A stretch of 64,000 nucleotides of DNA from Natronospira elongata (GTDB lineage Bacteria; Pseudomonadota; Gammaproteobacteria; Natronospirales; Natronospiraceae). The DNA lies in NCBI RefSeq assembly GCF_034931365.1, contig NZ_JAYGII010000006.1, forward strand, positions 1-64,000, in the 5' to 3' direction. Below the pieces are notes generated by a model that did not search any database, was not told where the DNA came from, and saw nothing but the letters and a program-made list of their open reading frames with translations. Below, piece after piece: positions 56,138 to 63,713 of this stretch; position 1 is the first letter of the stretch, and each line of letters opens with the position of its first letter. Position numbers and translations under genes: made by a program.

Positions 56138-56689
56138 ATGAAATTGACAGCGATTAAGCGGTTCTCACTTGCCGGGCTGACCTGTCTAGCCATGGCGGGA
56201 AGTGCCAATGCCATGGAAGCGCAAATTGGACTCCACTATGCCGATTTTGATGATTTCGATGACGGTTTTGGTGTTTCCGGGTCCATAGAATCACTGGATT
56301 TCCTGCCACAACTTCGCCTGGGCGGTGAATTCAGTTCTGTCGAGTACCTGGATGTCCTGCGTTTCAGCGCCGGCTGGGTGCTTGACATGGATGAGCTGGA
56401 AATCGACCTGGGCTACTCCTATCGCTACTGGGACTTTGAGGGCGATTTTGACGAAGACATTTACTCATTACACGCCAAGGTCCAGTATTCCGTGCTGCCC
56501 GAACTGCATCTTCGGGGTAGCCTGGAGTTCGCTATATTCGACCATCTGGATGACGAGACGGCGATAATCGGGGTCGGTGCGGCCTATGACATAACGCCCG
56601 AATTCAGTCTCGGCCTTGATGTGGAAGTCTACGAGGCTGACTTTGTCGATCAGACCTTTATCCGATTCGGTGCCAGTTACCACTTCTAG
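56138..56689 (+). CDS. Small outer-membrane beta-barrel protein
   Basis: 183 residues with TGGAGG upstream. Signal peptide SLAGLTCLAMAGSANA; alternating strands (AQIGLHYADFDDF, LRLGGEFSSVEYLDVLRFSAG, YSLHAKVQYSVLPELHLRGS) and a C-terminal FIRFGASYHF ending in Phe. Fits an eight- to ten-strand barrel of the OmpA-like/YfaZ-like kind. Function unknown. 79 bases after the large lipoprotein gene. Confidence 0.75.
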   Translation: MKLTAIKRFSLAGLTCLAMAGSANAMEAQIGLHYADFDDFDDGFGVSGSIESLDFLPQLRLGGEFSSVEYLDVLRFSAGWVLDMDELEIDLGYSYRYWDFEGDFDEDIYSLHAKVQYSVLPELHLRGSLEFAIFDHLDDETAIIGVGAAYDITPEFSLGLDVEVYEADFVDQTFIRFGASYHF

Positions 56690-56714
56690 GGCCTGGATTG
56701 CCGCCGCGGGTCAC

Positions 56715-57164
56715 CTAGACCTGCGGCGGCACCGACAGCCAGAAGGTCACCGGCCCATCGTTGACGAGGGCCACCTGCATGTCCGCGCCGAAACGGCCGG
56801 CCTCGACGCGGGCGTGTTCCTGCCGGGCGAAAGCCAGGGCATGCTCGAAGAGGCGCTGGCCTTCCTCCGGCGGGGCCGCCGGGGTGAAGCTTGGGCGGGT
56901 ACCATTGTGGGTATCGGCCGCGAGGGTGAATTGGGGCACCAACAGTAAGCCGCCATCGATATCCACCAGACTCTGATTCATGCGGCCGCCCTCGTCCGGG
57001 AAGACACGGTAAGCCAGTACTCGCCGCACCAGGCGCTCCGCAGCCCTTTCGCTGTCGCCCCGTTCAACCGCCCACAGCACCATCAGGCCGGTATCGATCC
57101 GGCCCACCGTCTCTTGCTTGATGCGAACACTGGCCTCGCGAACCCTTTGTAGCAGTGCAATCAC
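56715..57164 (-). CDS. dtd: D-aminoacyl-tRNA deacylase
   Basis: 149 residues. MIALLQRVREASVRI start, LLVPQFTLAADTHNGTRPSF with the catalytic region (here PQFTL instead of the usual SQFTL), and NDGPVTFWL, the Gly-cisPro-type motif. It hydrolyses D-aminoacyl-tRNAs. Single gene, divergent from the small-RNA candidate. Confidence 0.94.
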   Translation of the reverse strand: MIALLQRVREASVRIKQETVGRIDTGLMVLWAVERGDSERAAERLVRRVLAYRVFPDEGGRMNQSLVDIDGGLLLVPQFTLAADTHNGTRPSFTPAAPPEEGQRLFEHALAFARQEHARVEAGRFGADMQVALVNDGPVTFWLSVPPQV

Positions 57165-57219
57165 CTCGCCTCCCTTGCTGACTGGGAAAAATTGTCAACT
57201 TATTGTCTGTCCACGGGGT

Positions 57220-57237
57220 TGTAGGCATTGTCCTACA
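57220..57237 (+). promoter_or_regulatory. GacA/UvrY-type upstream activating palindrome
   Basis: TGTAGG-CATTGT-CCTACA is a perfect 18-base dyad with the TGTARG-N6-CYTACA form known for GacA sites upstream of rsmX/Y/Z (consensus TGTAAG-N6-CTTACA). It lies about 68 bases before the predicted small-RNA start. Confidence 0.7.
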
Positions 57238-57283
57238 GCCGAATGCGCGCTTCCCCGACTGTCGGGGCCCGGAACAGGGGCCA

Positions 57284-57289
57284 TACTGT
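57284..57289 (+). promoter_or_regulatory. Possible -10 element of the small RNA
   Basis: TACTGT, matching TATAAT at four of six positions, with no good -35 at 17 bases, as expected for an activator-dependent promoter. A CCCCGA-CTG-TCGGGG palindrome (57253-57267) lies just upstream. Confidence 0.4.
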
Positions 57290-57295
57290 AACCGT

Positions 57296-57464
57296 CCGCA
57301 GGCTGGAAAGGACAGTGCCAGGACGGCACCCACAGGGAGGGGTGACAGGATCGTCACCGGAACCGGCCACGAAGGGATGCACACCGGGATGGTGGCGGGC
57401 GTGCACTCAATCACCTTCGCTGACAGGTGAACCTCGGCACACGGGATGTGCCGGGGTTTTTTTT
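57296..57464 (+). ncRNA. Candidate CsrA/RsmA-sequestering small RNA (CsrB/RsmZ-like)
   Basis: About 170 bases without a credible reading frame but with nine GGA motifs (starting at 57305, 57310, 57321, 57336, 57348, 57359, 57375, 57387 and 57444). Several lie in loops of perfect short hairpins: GTGCC-AGGAC-GGCAC (57315-57329), GTGAC-AGGATC-GTCAC (57342-57357) and CACC-GGGAT-GGTG; the terminator loop itself is ACACGGGATGTG-like. CAGGACG and ACAGGAT match the CsrA-binding consensus. An intrinsic terminator with eight T ends it and a GacA-type palindrome precedes it. Such RNAs titrate CsrA. The 5' end is estimated; no homologue was searched. Confidence 0.68.
57432..57464 (+). terminator. Rho-independent terminator of the small RNA
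   Basis: CCTCGGCACA / TGTGCCGGGG stem (one G-T pair), loop CGGGA, then eight T. No protein gene on this strand precedes it. Confidence 0.88.
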
Positions 57465-57470
57465 GGTGGG

Positions 57471-57628
57471 GGTCGCTGACCCGGGGTGGCTGCGGCGTCT
57501 GAGGGGCTGTGCGGCCCTCTCGCTTGCGCTTCGCTCGGCACGTAGCGCCACTACGCACCTCGCTCCAGCGCGGCGCGAGAGAACCGCACAGCCCCTCAGC
57601 CACTCGCATTCCCCCCGGGCCAGCGACC
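57471..57628. repeat. Large imperfect inverted repeat (about 158 bases)
   Basis: The outer arms GGTCGCTGACCCGGGG and CCCCGGGCCAGCGACC pair, then CTGAGGGGCTGTGCGG with CCGCACAGCCCCTCAG, then CTCTCGC with GCGAGAG; the centre (GCACGTAGCGCCACTACGCACC) is itself palindromic. A partial copy of the centre (GACGTAGCGTTGCTATGTGC) lies at 57650-57670. It is not a protein gene; probably an interspersed palindromic element. Confidence 0.7.
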
Positions 57629-57680
57629 CCACGGTCTCTTCCTTCGGGGTGACGTAGCGTTGCTATGTGCCTCGCTCTAG

Positions 57681-57755
57681 GCCGTGGGAGCGGATTCATC
57701 CGCGATCGGGCGTTCGGTCTGAAGCCTTTCGCGGATGAATCCGCTCCTACAGCGG
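57681..57755. repeat. REP-like palindromic element, copy 2
   Basis: GAGCGGATTCATCCGCGA (left) and TCGCGGATGAATCCGCTC (right) are perfect inverted copies about 22 bases apart. The same unit occurs at 23685-23760. Confidence 0.82.
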
Positions 57756-57780
57756 TATGGCAGGGTCCATAAGCTCGCCG

Positions 57781-59484
57781 CTACGCAGGAACATACTCCG
57801 GGTATTCGGGTTTCCACATCAGGCTGTCGACGGCAGCTTCCAATTCTTCTGCCGGTTCTGCCAGGCCGTCCTCAACGCAGGCCTGGGCCACGGTGAGGGC
57901 GATGTGGCGGGTGATTTCGCGCAGGCCTTTCATGGGCGGGTAGAGGCGGCCGGCGGCCAGGTCGTCTTCGGAGATGCATTCGGCCAGGGCGTCGGCGGCG
58001 ACCGTGAACAGGCGATCGGTGATGCGGTCGGCCTGCACGGCCAGGGCACCCAGGCCAACCCCGGGAAAGATATAGACATTGTTGCCCTGGGCAATTTCGT
58101 GGATCTTGCCGGCGTGCTCCACGGGATCGAAGGGGCTGCCGGTGGCCACCAGGGCGCGGCCTTTCGTCCAGCGGATCAGGTCCTCGGGGCGGGCCTCGGT
58201 ATTGGCGGTGGGATTGGAAATGGGCAGGATGATCGGCCGCTCCGTGCCGGCCTGCATGGCCTGGATCACGCGCTCGGTGAATATCCCCGGCTGACCCGAA
58301 GTGCCCAGCAGGACGGTGGGCTTGACCGCCCGAATCACCGTCTCCAGGTCGCGCGCCCCGTTTGGGTCTATGCCTACTGCCTGGCCGTCCTCGGGCTGCC
58401 AGGCAAATTCCTGCTTGTATTCATCACTGAGGTTGCCGTCGTCAATCAGCAGCCCGCGGCTGTCCAGGACCGCGATGGCGCGGGTCAGGTCCTCACCCGC
58501 CACACCATCCCGCCGCAGCCATTCCCGTAGCTGGCGGGCAATGCCGATGCCCGCGGCGCCGGCTCCCAGGATCAGTACCCGCTGCTCGGCAGGTCGCTGG
58601 CCCACGATTCGGCAGCCCGCCATGACCCCGGCGAGGGTCACTGCGGCGGTACCCTGGATATCATCATTGAAGGAAAGCAGCCGATCGGCGTAGCGGTCCA
58701 GCAGTCGGAAGGCATTGGCCTTCTTGAAGTCTTCCCATTGCAGGAGCGCTTTGGGAAAACGTTTCTTCACTGCCCCAACGAATTCTTCCACCAGCGCGTC
58801 GTAGGCCTCGCCGCGCAGGCGGCGCTCGCGGATGCCAACATACAGCTCGTCATTGAGCAGCTCTTCGTTGTCCGTGCCCACATCCAGGCTGATGGGCAGG
58901 CACTGGCTGGGATGAATGCCCGCCGCCACGGTGTAGAGGGCCAGTTTGCCGATGGGGATGCCGATGCCGCCGGCGCCCAGGTCGCCCAGACCGAGAATGC
59001 GCTCGTTGTCCGTGACCACGATGAGGCGAACATCTTCATAGGGCGCATTTCCCAGTATCTCGTTCACCCGCCCCTTGTCCCGGGGGGTAATCCACAAGCC
59101 CCGTCCGCGCCGAAAGATATGGCTGTATTTCTTGCAGGCCTGGCCCACCGTGGGGGTGTAGACGATGGGCAGGAACTCGTCCAGGTGTTCCTCCAGCAGT
59201 TGGTAGAACAGCGCTTCGTTGCGGTCCTGGAGCGCTGCCAGGCCGATATAGCGTTCAATGGCATCATCCTTGCGCACGATGGCCTGGTAGGTCCGCTTCT
59301 TCTGGACCTCCTGGCTCGATGTTCGGTCGGGCAGCATCCCTTCAAGGCCGAAAGTCCGCCGCTCCTCCGCGCTGAAGGCGGTCCCCTTGTTGTACATGGG
59401 GTGAGCCAGCAGCGCACGGCCACGGAGGGGGACTTCCAGCTGATCGCGGCCATTGGATCGGCGGTGGAGGCGGAATGTCTGCAT
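57781..59484 (-). CDS. maeA: NAD-dependent malic enzyme
   Basis: 567 residues (E. coli MaeA 565) from ATG 59484 with GGGAGA upstream; an in-frame ATG 11 codons earlier lacks support. Seen: YTPTVGQACKKYSHIFRRGR with the catalytic Tyr, GLGDLGAGGIGIPIGKLALY with the catalytic Lys, SLDVGTDNEELLND and FNDDIQGTAAVTLAGVMAG, then NAD site LILGAGAAGIGIARQL. Decarboxylates malate to pyruvate. Single gene; the repeat-rich gap 57471-57780 lies downstream. Confidence 0.94.
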   Translation of the reverse strand: MQTFRLHRRSNGRDQLEVPLRGRALLAHPMYNKGTAFSAEERRTFGLEGMLPDRTSSQEVQKKRTYQAIVRKDDAIERYIGLAALQDRNEALFYQLLEEHLDEFLPIVYTPTVGQACKKYSHIFRRGRGLWITPRDKGRVNEILGNAPYEDVRLIVVTDNERILGLGDLGAGGIGIPIGKLALYTVAAGIHPSQCLPISLDVGTDNEELLNDELYVGIRERRLRGEAYDALVEEFVGAVKKRFPKALLQWEDFKKANAFRLLDRYADRLLSFNDDIQGTAAVTLAGVMAGCRIVGQRPAEQRVLILGAGAAGIGIARQLREWLRRDGVAGEDLTRAIAVLDSRGLLIDDGNLSDEYKQEFAWQPEDGQAVGIDPNGARDLETVIRAVKPTVLLGTSGQPGIFTERVIQAMQAGTERPIILPISNPTANTEARPEDLIRWTKGRALVATGSPFDPVEHAGKIHEIAQGNNVYIFPGVGLGALAVQADRITDRLFTVAADALAECISEDDLAAGRLYPPMKGLREITRHIALTVAQACVEDGLAEPAEELEAAVDSLMWKPEYPEYVPA

Positions 59485-59703
59485 CAAGTTCTCCCGTCGA
59501 TACTGAAATCCGAGCAAGGGGTGGTGGGGGGCCCCATTCAGGGGGCAGTCGCGGCCGGCCAGATTTGCTAATTTTCGCCGCGTAAGTGACCATTCTCATT
59601 GCGGACGGGCGGTTTTGACAAGTGATGTGTCCTGTCCTGTGACGCACCAGGCAGATTTTTATAACCATTTTAATCAACAATGCTTTCTCAGGAGTTCCCA
59701 ATC

Positions 59704-60204
59704 ATGAAAAAGCAATTTCTCGTAGTTGGTAGTTTGCTCGCTCTGACCTTCTCTGCTTCCGTGGCAGCAGAGGGCTTTGATGCTGACCGTATGTACGTCG
59801 GTGGCGGTATTAACCAAAACAGCGTCAGTGGTCTGGATGATGCAACCGGTTTTCAGATTTTTGCCGGTTACAATCTCGGCGATGTTTTCGATGTTGAAGG
59901 TCTTGATCTGCTTATCGAGGGTGGGTACTGGACCTCAGGCGATTTTGAAGGCGGCACGGACTTTTTCGGTAATACCTTCACCATGTCAGCCGACGGCATC
60001 TGGGGTACTGCTGTATTCGATTATGCGGTGAATCCCGACTTTTCCCTGCTCGGTCGCGCCGGGCTTGACCTGGGTGATGATGACGGTCTGATGATCGGCT
60101 TCGGCGGCGGCTGGAATCTCAATCCGGAAATCCAGCTGCGTGGCGAATATGTCATCCGTGACAACATTGATTCCCTCCAATTCAACGTGACCTACGACTT
60201 CTAA
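59704..60204 (+). CDS. Outer-membrane beta-barrel protein, tandem paralogue 1
   Basis: 166 residues from ATG 59704 (MKKQFLVVGSLLALTFSASVAA signal, in part). GGAG lies nine bases upstream. Strands such as YVGGGINQNSVSG, FSLLGRAGLDLGDDDGLMIG and LRGEYVIRDNIDSLQFNVTY with C-terminal YDF mark an OmpA-like/YfaZ-like barrel. Highly similar in its second half to the next gene. Ends in a strong terminator. Confidence 0.82.
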   Translation: MKKQFLVVGSLLALTFSASVAAEGFDADRMYVGGGINQNSVSGLDDATGFQIFAGYNLGDVFDVEGLDLLIEGGYWTSGDFEGGTDFFGNTFTMSADGIWGTAVFDYAVNPDFSLLGRAGLDLGDDDGLMIGFGGGWNLNPEIQLRGEYVIRDNIDSLQFNVTYDF

Positions 60205-60248
60205 ATCGATCAGGTCTGACGGCTTGCCGGCATTGGCCGGAGACTGGA

Positions 60249-60277
60249 AAACCCCGGCACTTGCCGGGGTTTTTTTG
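60249..60277 (+). terminator. Rho-independent terminator after barrel paralogue 1
   Basis: AAACCCCGGC / GCCGGGGTTT stem, four-base loop, then a run of T (eight in all from 60269). Confidence 0.92.
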
Positions 60278-60376
60278 TGTCTGGAATTGACCCGAGAACA
60301 CGGGAACGATTGTCGTTTGATTGTTGTCTTCTGGAATATCTTGCTTATCCTCCCTCAGGACTGAAGGAATACTGCC

Positions 60377-60862
60377 ATGTCGATCCGATCTGCCGGCCTG
60401 ATCCGCCCGTTGGTCTTGTTCACAGCCGTGCTGCTCGCTGCCCCCGTCCAGGCCAATGAGGACCTGGACGGATTTCACTTCGGTGGCGGCGTCAGCAGCA
60501 ATTCCGTCTCCGGCAGCCGTAATGCCATCGGTGCCCAGTTCTTTGGCGGCTATGACTTCGGTCCGATCCTCGGCGATGCCAATCTGCTCGCTGAGGTGGG
60601 CTACATGGACAGCGATTTCATCAGTGACGGCCGCCGCCGCCCCTCTGCTCAGGGCTTGTGGGCCACTGCAGTCGCCCAGCTCCCGCTTACCGGATACTGG
60701 TCCCTGCTCGGCCGGGCAGGTCTCGATTTCGGCGACGATGATGGCTTGATGGTTGGGGTTGGCGGCGCCTGGCAGGCCAATCAGCAATTGCAGTTGCGGG
60801 GCGAAATCATTGCCCGTGACAACATCGATTCCTTCCAATTCAACGTCGTCTACGGATTCTGA
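60377..60862 (+). CDS. Outer-membrane beta-barrel protein, tandem paralogue 2
   Basis: 161 residues. Signal peptide LVLFTAVLLAAPVQA; FHFGGGVSSNSVSGSRNAIG, YWSLLGRAGLDFGDDDGLMVG, QLQLRGEIIARDNIDSFQFN and terminal VVYGF. Shares GRAGLD-GDDDGLM and RDNIDS-QFNV with its upstream neighbour, so the pair arose by duplication. It has its own 170-base leader after the terminator of paralogue 1. It converges on pspF eight bases away. Confidence 0.82.
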   Translation: MSIRSAGLIRPLVLFTAVLLAAPVQANEDLDGFHFGGGVSSNSVSGSRNAIGAQFFGGYDFGPILGDANLLAEVGYMDSDFISDGRRRPSAQGLWATAVAQLPLTGYWSLLGRAGLDFGDDDGLMVGVGGAWQANQQLQLRGEIIARDNIDSFQFNVVYGF

Positions 60863-60870
60863 TCCCGCGG

Positions 60871-61893
60871 TCAGGGGCGAATATCGTGCTTGCGCAGTCG
60901 GGCCCGGAGCTGGTCATAGCTCAGCCCCAGTCGGCGGGCGGCCGCTGCCTGGCTGCCCTGGCAGGCGGACAGGGCCTGGCGGATCCATTCCCGTTCCTGT
61001 TCGGCCAGCGCCTGATCCAGATTATCGGGCAGGGTGGTCGGGTGTTCGGCGTCCCGGGGGGCGGCTGTCGGCGGTTCAGGGTTTGCATCGCTGATCGTTC
61101 CCGCCTCGCCCCAGGGGGATCCAAAGGGATGGAGGACGATCTCCTCAACCGGCTCTTCCGGGTCTGGATGACGGTACAGTGAGCGTTCCACGGCGTTCTT
61201 CAGCTCCCTGACATTGCCGGGCCAGCGGTGGGCCAGCAGCGCCTCCCGGGCGGATTGGGCGAAGCCGGGAAAAAACGGCCGTCCCAGCTCCCGGGTCATG
61301 CCCATGGCGAAATGCTCGGCCAGCAGGGGTATATCTTCCGGACGTTCCCGCAGCGGCGGGACGCGGATCACGTCGAAGGCCAGCCGATCCAGCAGGTCCG
61401 GGCGGAACTCGCCCCGCCGGGCCATGGCGGGCAGGTCGGCATTGGTGGCGGCGATCACCCTGACGTCTGCCTGTTGCATCTCACTGCCGCCCACCCGCTC
61501 GAACTCACCGTACTCCACCGCGCGCAGGAGTTGCTCCTGCATGCGCTGGGAGATAGTGGCCAGTTCGTCCAGGAACAGAGTGCCCCCGTCAGCCCGTTCA
61601 AAGCGACCGGCATGGCGCCGGTTCGCCCCGGTAAAGGCGCCCGCCTCGTGACCGAACAGCTCGGTCTCCAGCAGCGACTCGCTCAGGGTGGCGCAATTGA
61701 GCCGCAGCAATGGTCCGTCCCAGCGGGCTGAGAGAAAGTGCAGGCGCTCGGCGATCAACTCCTTGCCGCTGCCCCTTTCCCCGATCACCAGCACGGGCTT
61801 GTCCAGCCGCGCCGCCCGTGAGGCATGTTCCAGCGTCTCGAGAAAGACCCGCGATTCCCCGAGCGGGGTGCCGTGACCACCAGCTTGGTTCAT
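60871..61893 (-). CDS. pspF: Sigma-54 enhancer-binding activator PspF
   Basis: 340 residues from ATG 61893 (MNQAGGHGTPLGES). AAA+ domain without a regulatory N-terminal domain, as in PspF: Walker A GERGSGKEL, sigma-54 loop GAFTGANRRHAG, Walker B GGTLFLDE, then RWPGNVRELKNAVERSLY and a C-terminal Fis-type helix-turn-helix (AAARRLGLSYDQLRARLRKH). It activates the divergent psp operon and is itself usually held by PspA. Start chosen from homology; the frame is open to 61968. Confidence 0.94.
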   Translation of the reverse strand: MNQAGGHGTPLGESRVFLETLEHASRAARLDKPVLVIGERGSGKELIAERLHFLSARWDGPLLRLNCATLSESLLETELFGHEAGAFTGANRRHAGRFERADGGTLFLDELATISQRMQEQLLRAVEYGEFERVGGSEMQQADVRVIAATNADLPAMARRGEFRPDLLDRLAFDVIRVPPLRERPEDIPLLAEHFAMGMTRELGRPFFPGFAQSAREALLAHRWPGNVRELKNAVERSLYRHPDPEEPVEEIVLHPFGSPWGEAGTISDANPEPPTAAPRDAEHPTTLPDNLDQALAEQEREWIRQALSACQGSQAAAARRLGLSYDQLRARLRKHDIRP

Positions 61894-61997
61894 TTGACCA
61901 CCATATGCGGTGTAGAGGGCCAGATTCTTGGTATTGTACACCACTCTGGTTCTGTGGCAACGAAGCAATATGCTTTAATTTCAATGCGTTAGGAAGT

Positions 61998-62013
61998 TGG
62001 CACGCCGGCTGCA
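61998..62013 (+). promoter_or_regulatory. Sigma-54 promoter of the psp operon
   Basis: TGGCACG-CCGG-CTGCA matches TGGCACG-N4-TTGCW, with the -24 GG at 61999-62000 and -12 GC at 62011-62012. It is about 40 bases before pspA, in the pspF-pspA divergent gap where PspF sites are expected. Confidence 0.82.
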
Positions 62014-62053
62014 ACAGAGAAGGGCGAGGCATCAGAACACACAGGAGCAAGAC

Positions 62054-62728
62054 ATGGGCATTTTTACGCGTTTCAGTGACATCGTGAATTCAAACCTCCA
62101 TGCCCTGCTGGACAAGGCCGAGGACCCGGAAAAGATGGTCCGACTGATCATCCAGGAGATGGAGGACACCCTGGTGGAGGTTCGTTCCACCGCCGCTCGC
62201 ACCATCGCCGACCGCAAGTCGGTTCAGCGCCGCATCGCCCAGTGGCAGGCGGAGGTGGACGAATGGGCCGAAAAGGCCGAGCTGGCCATCAACAAGGACC
62301 GGGAAGACTTGGCCCGCGCCGCGCTGGTGGAAAAACAGCAGGCCGCCGAACAGGTGGCGCATCTGGAGGCCGAGGACAAGGTGCTGGGCGAGAGCCTGGA
62401 CAAGCTCAACGAGGACATCAGCCGCCTGCAGAACAAGCTCAATGACGCACGTAGCCGACAGAAGAGCCTGATTCAGCGGCGTCAGACCGCCTCCAGCCAG
62501 CTGAAGGTCCGCCAGCGTGTGCATGACAGCCGCCTGGATGAAGCCCTGTCCCGTTTCGAAGGCTATGAGCAGCGCCTGGACCACCTGGAGGGCGAAGCCG
62601 AGGCCATGGACCTGGGTCGTGGCGGTGACGGGGTCCGCCAGGCCTTCCGGGACCTGGAGGCGGCCGAGGACGTGGAGAGCGAGCTCGCCGAGCTCAAGGC
62701 CCGCCTGCGGGAACAGTCAGAGCGCTAA
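62054..62728 (+). CDS. pspA: Phage shock protein A
   Basis: 224 residues (E. coli 222) from ATG 62054, AGGAGC upstream. GIFTRFSDIVNSNLHALLDKA EDPEKM (two segments) then almost entirely coiled coil (RIAQWQAEVDEWAEKAELAI, AEDKVLGESLDKLNEDISRL). An ESCRT-III-like peripheral membrane protein that inhibits PspF and stabilises the damaged inner membrane. First gene of pspA-B-C-C'. Confidence 0.96.
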   Translation: MGIFTRFSDIVNSNLHALLDKAEDPEKMVRLIIQEMEDTLVEVRSTAARTIADRKSVQRRIAQWQAEVDEWAEKAELAINKDREDLARAALVEKQQAAEQVAHLEAEDKVLGESLDKLNEDISRLQNKLNDARSRQKSLIQRRQTASSQLKVRQRVHDSRLDEALSRFEGYEQRLDHLEGEAEAMDLGRGGDGVRQAFRDLEAAEDVESELAELKARLREQSER

Positions 62729-62754
62729 GCCACCAGCGAAGGGAGTCCGGGACC

Positions 62755-62982
62755 ATGTCAGAGCATATCGTCGCACTGCTGATCATCTTCATGGTGATCG
62801 TACTGCCACTGTGGCTGCTGCTGCATTACATCACCCGCTGGAAGCAGACCCGCGGGCTGTCCGGAGAGGACGAGCGCAGCTTGGTGGAATTGTGGGAGCT
62901 GGCTGATCGCATGGAAGAGCGCCTCCATACCCTGGAGGAAATCATTGATGATCGCGAACCACCGCGAGGGAGGAGGTCATGA
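62755..62982 (+). CDS. pspB: Phage shock protein B
   Basis: 75 residues (E. coli 74): N-terminal membrane helix IVALLIIFMVIVLPLWLLLHY, then a charged helix with LWELADRMEERLHTLEEIID. Works with PspC to relieve PspA inhibition. Its end overlaps pspC by four bases. Confidence 0.93.
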   Translation: MSEHIVALLIIFMVIVLPLWLLLHYITRWKQTRGLSGEDERSLVELWELADRMEERLHTLEEIIDDREPPRGRRS

Positions 62983-63257
62983 GCAAGCCGTATCGAAGCC
63001 AGGCCCCTCTGGGTCTGTATCGGGATCCCGAATGGGCGGTGATCTTTGGTGTCTGCGCCGGCTTGGCGGGGCGCATCGGCGTCAATCCCTGGGGCGTGCG
63101 GGTGTTGTTTCTGATCGGCCTGGTGCTGTTCACCTGGCCGACCGTGATCGCCTATCTGACCGCCGCCCTGCTGCTGCCCCGCCGGGGGCTGATCTGGCGC
63201 GGCGGCAGGGAAGAACGGGATTTCTGGCGCACCGCCGCCCGTGATGGCCTGGAATAG
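62979..63257 (+). CDS. pspC: PspC-domain protein (short form)
   Basis: 92 residues: YRSQAPLGLYRDPEWAVIFG, VCAGLAGRIGVNPWGVRVLF and LVLFTWPTVIAYLTAALLLP are the PspC domain with one or two membrane helices. It lacks the C-terminal coiled coil of E. coli PspC (119 residues). ATG overlaps the pspB stop. GGAGG upstream. Confidence 0.9.
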   Translation: MSKPYRSQAPLGLYRDPEWAVIFGVCAGLAGRIGVNPWGVRVLFLIGLVLFTWPTVIAYLTAALLLPRRGLIWRGGREERDFWRTAARDGLE

Positions 63258-63269
63258 GAGGAAGCAAAG

Positions 63270-63680
63270 ATGACACGTATCAGCGACTTACACGGCGAAC
63301 GCTCGGCCCCGGCGCGACTCTATCGTGATCCCGAGCGGGGCTGGATTGCCGGGGTTTGCGCCGGCATCGCCGATTATCTCAGCATCAGCGTGGCCGGTGT
63401 CCGCTTTCTGACCATCGTCGCCCTGCTCTTTTTCATGCCTTTTGTGATCATCGCCTACATTGCTCTGGCCCTGTTGTTGCCACGGCGACCGCGGGCGCTC
63501 TACCAGAGCGCGGAGGAGGAGCGGGCATGGCGCCAACTTCGCCAATCACCGCCGGAGACTCTGCACCGCGTCCGCGCCCGGTTCCGCGACCTTGAGCGGC
63601 GGCTGCAACGCATGGAGCGCCATGTCACCTCCGGACGCTATGATCTGGATCGAGAGTTTCGTGATCTGAACCGGCGCTGA
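63270..63680 (+). CDS. PspC-domain protein (long form)
   Basis: 136 residues: ARLYRDPERGWIAGVCAGIA, DYLSISVAGVRFLTIVALLF and a second hydrophobic stretch FVIIAYIALALLLPRR, then a C-terminal coiled coil (RVRARFRDLERRLQRMERHV) and RYDLDREFRDLN. The coiled-coil tail is like that of canonical PspC, so this gene may be the functional PspC and the shorter one a duplicate. GGAGG is near the start. Confidence 0.88.
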   Translation: MTRISDLHGERSAPARLYRDPERGWIAGVCAGIADYLSISVAGVRFLTIVALLFFMPFVIIAYIALALLLPRRPRALYQSAEEERAWRQLRQSPPETLHRVRARFRDLERRLQRMERHVTSGRYDLDREFRDLNRR

Positions 63681-63713
63681 GCCAATTCGGATACGCGTGA
63701 CAGGAGAAGCAGC

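Noticed and set aside
57427..57657. Short open frames across the large palindrome
   Set aside because: Arg/Ala/Ser low-complexity translations of an inverted repeat; no ribosome site.
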